A stretch of DNA of 34,313 nt, from the NCBI RefSeq assembly GCF_030056815.1, contig NZ_JASHKR010000048.1:1-34313 (forward strand), given 5' to 3'. Source of the DNA: Rhodococcus sp. IEGM 1379 (lineage in GTDB: Bacteria; Actinomycetota; Actinomycetes; Mycobacteriales; Mycobacteriaceae). How positions within the stretch are numbered: position 1 is the stretch's first letter; the number at the start of each line of letters is the position of its first letter. The translations under genes and the position numbers were made by a program. Below are positions 31,166 through 34,313 of this stretch, piece after piece. The notes beneath the pieces were generated by a model. It had not been told where the DNA came from. It saw nothing but the letters and a program-made list of their open reading frames with translations, and ran no database searches.

Positions 31166-31221
31166 AATGTGAGCATTTTCGGCGGGATAGTCAATGCGAG
31201 ACATCGTCTCGTACTATGAGA
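31166..31221 (-). promoter_or_regulatory. Promoter and phased operator of the oxygenase operon
   Basis: On the minus strand TTGACT (31189-31194) and CACATT (31166-31171) are separated by 17 bases, a good promoter about 33 bases before ATG 31133. Just upstream of its -35 lie three half-sites starting exactly 10 bases apart: CGAGA (31197-31201), TCTCG (31207-31211) and TGAGA (31217-31221). CGAGA-N5-TCTCG is a perfect inverted repeat. An activator bound there would touch RNA polymerase, as IclR-family activators of aromatic pathways do. Confidence 0.6.
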
Positions 31222-31247
31222 CATTCGACCAAGTGTTGGTCCGGCTG

Positions 31248-32528
31248 TCAATCGGTCACAGGGGTCCGAAAGCGAGATTTACGAACATGTTTCGTGTTCG
31301 TAACCCGGGATCCATTTCCCGCGGCCGTCAACCGACTCAGGATCAACGCAGCGAGTGCAGCGACGGTGGCCACCACGCCGAACGCGAACGACCACGATGT
31401 CGCGTCGACGACAATTCCCATCAGTGGCGGGGTGACCGTCATCCCCGCAGCAACTGCTGTGTTCTGGATGCCGAGCAGCAGACCGATCCGGTTGGGAGGC
31501 GCTAGTTCTCCAATGGCCGTGAAGGCCAGTCCGTTCCAGCTGATAGATGCGAAGCCAGCGAGCACCAGCGCGATTACTGCAACGGCCCCGCCGACCAACT
31601 CGCCGACCACTGCGATGACAAACAGAGCGCTGGTCACAGTTGCGACGTACTGCAGGGGGCCGATCCGGCTGCCCCGCCGATCCGACCATGCGCCGAGCCC
31701 GAGCCGCGCAGCCCCACCGCCGAGTTGAACCACGGCAAGAAGTCCCGCTGCTGCCGCTGCTGACATCGCATGTCCGTCCACCAGGTAGACGACGAGGAAT
31801 CCGACGATGGTCAGTTGCGGAAGGATGAGTAGAAACGACACGACGCAGAGTTGTATGACGGCTCGCCGACCGTTCGTGCCGCTTTCTGGTGTCTGCGCCG
31901 GATTTTCTTCGCTACCGAGAAGATCGGGATCGCGAATGAATGCCCATACCACCAGTGCACCGGCGGTGCATCCGGCAGCTGCCGTGATAAATGCGCCACG
32001 GAGTCCCCAGGCGTGTGCTGCCGCGGGCAGCGCCAGTGAGGCCACAGCGGCACCGAGGGGGATCGCCGTCTGGCGAGCCCCCATCGCAAATCCGCGTTCG
32101 TTGCGCGGAAACCACAAGATCACTGCCCGCCCGCTTGCTGCATTCACGCTGGCGCAGGCCGCACCGGCCAGCACCATCGAGATCATCAGAGAGGCAACGG
32201 AGGTTGAAACCGCTGCGCCGAGGAGCGCGGTGGCGCCGAGGAGGAGTCCCATGGTCATGACCCATCTCTCTCCGATGCGATCCGCGAGGAGGCCCCAGGG
32301 AATGAGAAACAGGAGTAGGCCGACTGTGCTGGCGGCCAACACCATTCCCAGCGAGGTAAGGGTGAGCGAGAACTGGGATCGCAAGGTAGGTGACAGGCTG
32401 GGCATCCCCTGAAGCACCGAGGCCGCTGAAGCTTGTGCAAATACCCCAGCTGCCAATACAACCCAGCGATATCGGCGGGCTCCTGCATGTGGACGTTCGA
32501 GTGGTGGTTCTTCCTCCGCTCGGGTCAT
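31248..32528 (-). CDS. Major facilitator superfamily transporter
   Basis: A 426-residue protein with about 12 hydrophobic helices. The helix 2-3 loop GLLADRIGERWVM is the MFS motif A (G-x3-D-R-x-G-x-R) form, and the second half repeats it as LGAWSDRRGSRIG. Family members move small molecules by proton symport or antiport; the layout resembles aromatic-acid or oxalate/formate-type carriers, but substrate is unknown. ATG 32528 lies four bases after the ABC permease stop, so it is in the same leftward operon; a GTG at 32546 inside the permease gene is an alternative. It ends about 100 bases before the oxygenase start, and that gap holds the oxygenase promoter. Confidence 0.9.
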   Translation of the reverse strand: MTRAEEEPPLERPHAGARRYRWVVLAAGVFAQASAASVLQGMPSLSPTLRSQFSLTLTSLGMVLAASTVGLLLFLIPWGLLADRIGERWVMTMGLLLGATALLGAAVSTSVASLMISMVLAGAACASVNAASGRAVILWFPRNERGFAMGARQTAIPLGAAVASLALPAAAHAWGLRGAFITAAAGCTAGALVVWAFIRDPDLLGSEENPAQTPESGTNGRRAVIQLCVVSFLLILPQLTIVGFLVVYLVDGHAMSAAAAAGLLAVVQLGGGAARLGLGAWSDRRGSRIGPLQYVATVTSALFVIAVVGELVGGAVAVIALVLAGFASISWNGLAFTAIGELAPPNRIGLLLGIQNTAVAAGMTVTPPLMGIVVDATSWSFAFGVVATVAALAALILSRLTAAGNGSRVTNTKHVRKSRFRTPVTD

Positions 32529-32532
32529 GCAA

Positions 32533-33447
32533 TTAGACGATCCCACGAACGAACGGTTTGCCGAGCGCTCGCGGTTCTCGTAGCGCTCCGCTGATCACCA
32601 CCATTGCGACCAGGGCCAAGACGTACGGCGCGGCAATCAGCATCTGCGAGTTCAGCTGGAATCCCAAGGCGGGCAGTGCCAGTCGAAGGGCATCTGCGAA
32701 TCCGAAAAGCAAGCAGCCCAGAAGGGTTCGACGGAGGCGCCACGCGCCGAAGATAACTGCGGCAAGCACGATGAAGCCGCGTCCGCCCGTCATGTTGGCG
32801 TTGAACGATCCCACTTCGCCGACTGCGAGATACGCGCCACCGAGTCCGGAGCACAGCCCGCACCACAGCAGCGCCTGCCGGCGCAGCTTGTTGACGTCGA
32901 GTCCGGTCGCGTCGGCGGCTTGCGGGTTGTCGCCTATCGCACGGAGATTGAGCCCCCAACGGCTGCGCTCGACCAACCACCACGTCAACGGAATCAGGAG
33001 GACGAGCAGGTACATCGGCCATCGCTCGACGAAGAGTGCCTGCCCGATCACCGGTATGTCTCGCAGGACGGGAATGCTGACCAGGGAGACTTGATGATTG
33101 GTGAAGTCCGCGAGTGAGATCAGGTACGTCGTCAGGCCGAGTACCAGTGTGTTCAGCACCAGACCGACCACAAACGTGTTGACGTCGAGTCGGTGTGAGA
33201 TGTTGCCGTGGATGAGTCCGATGATGAGGCCGAGAATTGCACCGCCGATCAGGCCGATCGTTGCGCTGCCGGTTCCGCTGGCAATGGCGATGGACGTGAA
33301 GGCGCCGCCGAGCATCATCGATTCTACCGAGATGTTCTGTGTTCCGGCACGTTCGGCGAGGTACTCACCGCACGCCGCAAATGCGAGTGGCGCAGTCAGG
33401 CGCATGGCACTCGAGAGAATGATTCCGAGGTCGTCGGGGAAGCTCAT
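32533..33447 (-). CDS. ABC transporter permease, nucleoside/simple-sugar type (second permease)
   Basis: A 304-residue inner-membrane permease of the BPD_transp_2 family (about eight to ten helices). ATG 33447 overlaps the upstream permease stop (ATGA) and follows CAGGAAA; the frame further back to 34152 lies inside that permease and is not real. The conserved helix-2 region reads AERAGTQNISVESMMLGGAF, where nucleoside permeases (YufQ, NupQ type) usually have NIGVEGMM. The cytoplasmic coupling segment LNLRAIGDNPQAADATGLDV is typical. With its partner it makes the channel of a BMP-type importer for nucleosides or related compounds. Confidence 0.92.
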   Translation of the reverse strand: MSFPDDLGIILSSAMRLTAPLAFAACGEYLAERAGTQNISVESMMLGGAFTSIAIASGTGSATIGLIGGAILGLIIGLIHGNISHRLDVNTFVVGLVLNTLVLGLTTYLISLADFTNHQVSLVSIPVLRDIPVIGQALFVERWPMYLLVLLIPLTWWLVERSRWGLNLRAIGDNPQAADATGLDVNKLRRQALLWCGLCSGLGGAYLAVGEVGSFNANMTGGRGFIVLAAVIFGAWRLRRTLLGCLLFGFADALRLALPALGFQLNSQMLIAAPYVLALVAMVVISGALREPRALGKPFVRGIV

Positions 33448-34313
33448 GACGTTTCCTGCGCATTCTTCGACAGTCGTGCCTGAGCGAACGTCAGCGCGGG
33501 AGCGATGACGCAGGCGAACACGAGCAGGGACTGTACGACGTTGACGAGGTAGACCGGTACTCCGGTCGCGGCCAGAAAGGCGGAACCCGTTCGCAATGCG
33601 CCGAACACGATGGCGACGGGAATGGCGAGCATCGGCCGATTCCGGGCGATGAGTGCAACGAGCAAGCCGTCCCAGCCGAAGTTGTTGGAGACGGCCGGCT
33701 GTAGTCGGTAGACCGCTCCCTCGACCACGACGGCGCCTGCGAGTCCGGCACAGGCACCGGAGACCATCAATGCCGCTGCACTGACGAGAGCCACACGGAC
33801 GCCCGCATGCTGGGCTGTCAACGGGTTGCGCCCGACCATTCCGATTGTGAAACCCCACCGGCTTCGTGCCAGCAGGAGTGCCACCACAACGGTGAGAACG
33901 ATCGCGATGATCAATCCGATGTTGATGCTGAGGTTCGGATATTGCCCGAACGACGGTAGACGGTAATCGTCGGGAATGATTGCCGACTGATTTGCTGCGG
34001 TGCTTGACGCATCCGTCTTCGGTTCCTGCAGCAACCAAGGAACGCTCACAACGTAGCTGACGAGCTGGACGGCGATGAACGACATCAGCAACGTACTGAC
34101 AACGACATTCACGCCTCGGATTCGGTGCAGGAAAGAACTGACGCCTGCCCACAACCCTCCGGCCACCGCGCCCGCGACGGCACTGATGGTGATCACGAGG
34201 ATCGGGGGGCCAGGCATGCGTAGCCCGACGAACACGGCGAGCATCGCCCCGATCAGAACTTGCCCTTCCTGGCCGATGTTGAATGCGCCCGCACGGTTAC
34301 CCACACAGGCGCC
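33444..34313 (-). CDS. ABC transporter permease, nucleoside/simple-sugar type (first permease, partial)
   Basis: 290 codons to the right edge (C-terminal part; the start lies outside the window). It contains the family region NRAGAFNIGQEGQVLIGAM, several hydrophobic helices, and the coupling segment TIGMVGRNPLTAQHAGVRV. It pairs with the permease encoded next, with which it overlaps by four bases (ATGA). The ATP-binding and substrate-binding lipoprotein genes expected for a YufN/YufO-like or purine-nucleoside importer should lie just beyond the edge. The family is known for nucleosides, and related systems move riboflavin and other ribose-bearing molecules. Confidence 0.9.
   Translation of the reverse strand, partial: GACVGNRAGAFNIGQEGQVLIGAMLAVFVGLRMPGPPILVITISAVAGAVAGGLWAGVSSFLHRIRGVNVVVSTLLMSFIAVQLVSYVVSVPWLLQEPKTDASSTAANQSAIIPDDYRLPSFGQYPNLSINIGLIIAIVLTVVVALLLARSRWGFTIGMVGRNPLTAQHAGVRVALVSAAALMVSGACAGLAGAVVVEGAVYRLQPAVSNNFGWDGLLVALIARNRPMLAIPVAIVFGALRTGSAFLAATGVPVYLVNVVQSLLVFACVIAPALTFAQARLSKNAQETS

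Noticed and set aside
33447-34152. N-terminal extension of the second permease to 539 residues
   Set aside because: The added part is Arg/Gly-rich sequence antiparallel in character to a permease and lies in another frame of the first permease gene; ATG 33447 forms the ATGA overlap.
19712-34313. Integrated element flanked by a copy of the tRNA-Leu 3' end
   Set aside because: No second copy of the tRNA end, integrase, transposase or insertion-sequence repeat was found in the window.
1-34313. CRISPR arrays, rRNA genes and riboswitches
   Set aside because: No regularly spaced direct repeats, no rRNA sequence and no recognisable riboswitch core were seen on reading both strands.

Overview
The window reads as part of the chromosome of a Corynebacteriales actinobacterium, most likely Rhodococcus and probably the moderate-GC R. 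erythropolis/R. qingshengii group. That genus call is inferred from gene order, codon use and moderately high GC, not from a database search. The left two thirds (about 1-19800) is the conserved origin-proximal block known from mycobacteria and rhodococci. It runs: end of gyrA, a DUF3566 membrane protein, tRNA-Ile, a tiny DLW-39-type gene, tRNA-Ala, a membrane alpha/beta hydrolase, a secreted lipase, cwsA, ppiA, a rhomboid protease, a PH-domain protein, crgA, a DUF881 protein, and the pabA-type amidotransferase.

From about 19456 down to 9707 on the minus strand lies the cell-growth and signalling set fhaA, fhaB-pstP-rodA-pbpA-pknA-pknB. The last six genes are almost all stop/start overlapped, so they look like one operon from a promoter upstream of fhaB. 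PknA and PknB phosphorylate cell-wall and division proteins, PstP reverses this, FhaA and FhaB read the phosphothreonines, and RodA with PbpA make peptidoglycan. CrgA and CwsA belong to the same division machinery. PknA here carries an unusual extracellular threonine-rich repeat tail. A cluster of DnaA-box-like 9-mers lies at the start of the PH-domain gene.

After tRNA-Leu (19712-19794) the character changes to an accessory region. It begins with a poorly coding stretch and a frameshifted unknown gene. From about 20900 to the right edge is a catabolic cluster: two closely similar IclR regulators, an aldo/keto reductase, a 7Fe-type ferredoxin overlapping its NADP reductase, a divergent M20-like hydrolase, a two-domain extradiol-type (VOC) dioxygenase, an acetamidase/formamidase, a PfkB/ribokinase-family sugar kinase, both subunits of a Rieske ring-hydroxylating oxygenase, an MFS transporter, and two permeases of a nucleoside-type ABC importer that continues past the right edge.

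The cluster contains a complete oxygenase electron chain (reductase, ferredoxin, alpha/beta terminal oxygenase), a candidate ring-cleavage enzyme and two amide-type hydrolases. Import, sugar phosphorylation and C-N hydrolysis together suggest an aromatic or N-heterocyclic compound, perhaps delivered as a glycoside or nucleoside-like conjugate; the substrate is not determinable from sequence alone. Inverted half-sites of the form TCTCR / YGAGA, spaced exactly 10 bp apart, occur in front of the ferredoxin and the oxygenase, with single sites before the reductase gene and between the VOC and formamidase genes. This suggests one IclR-controlled regulon, and I regard it as the most interesting system here.
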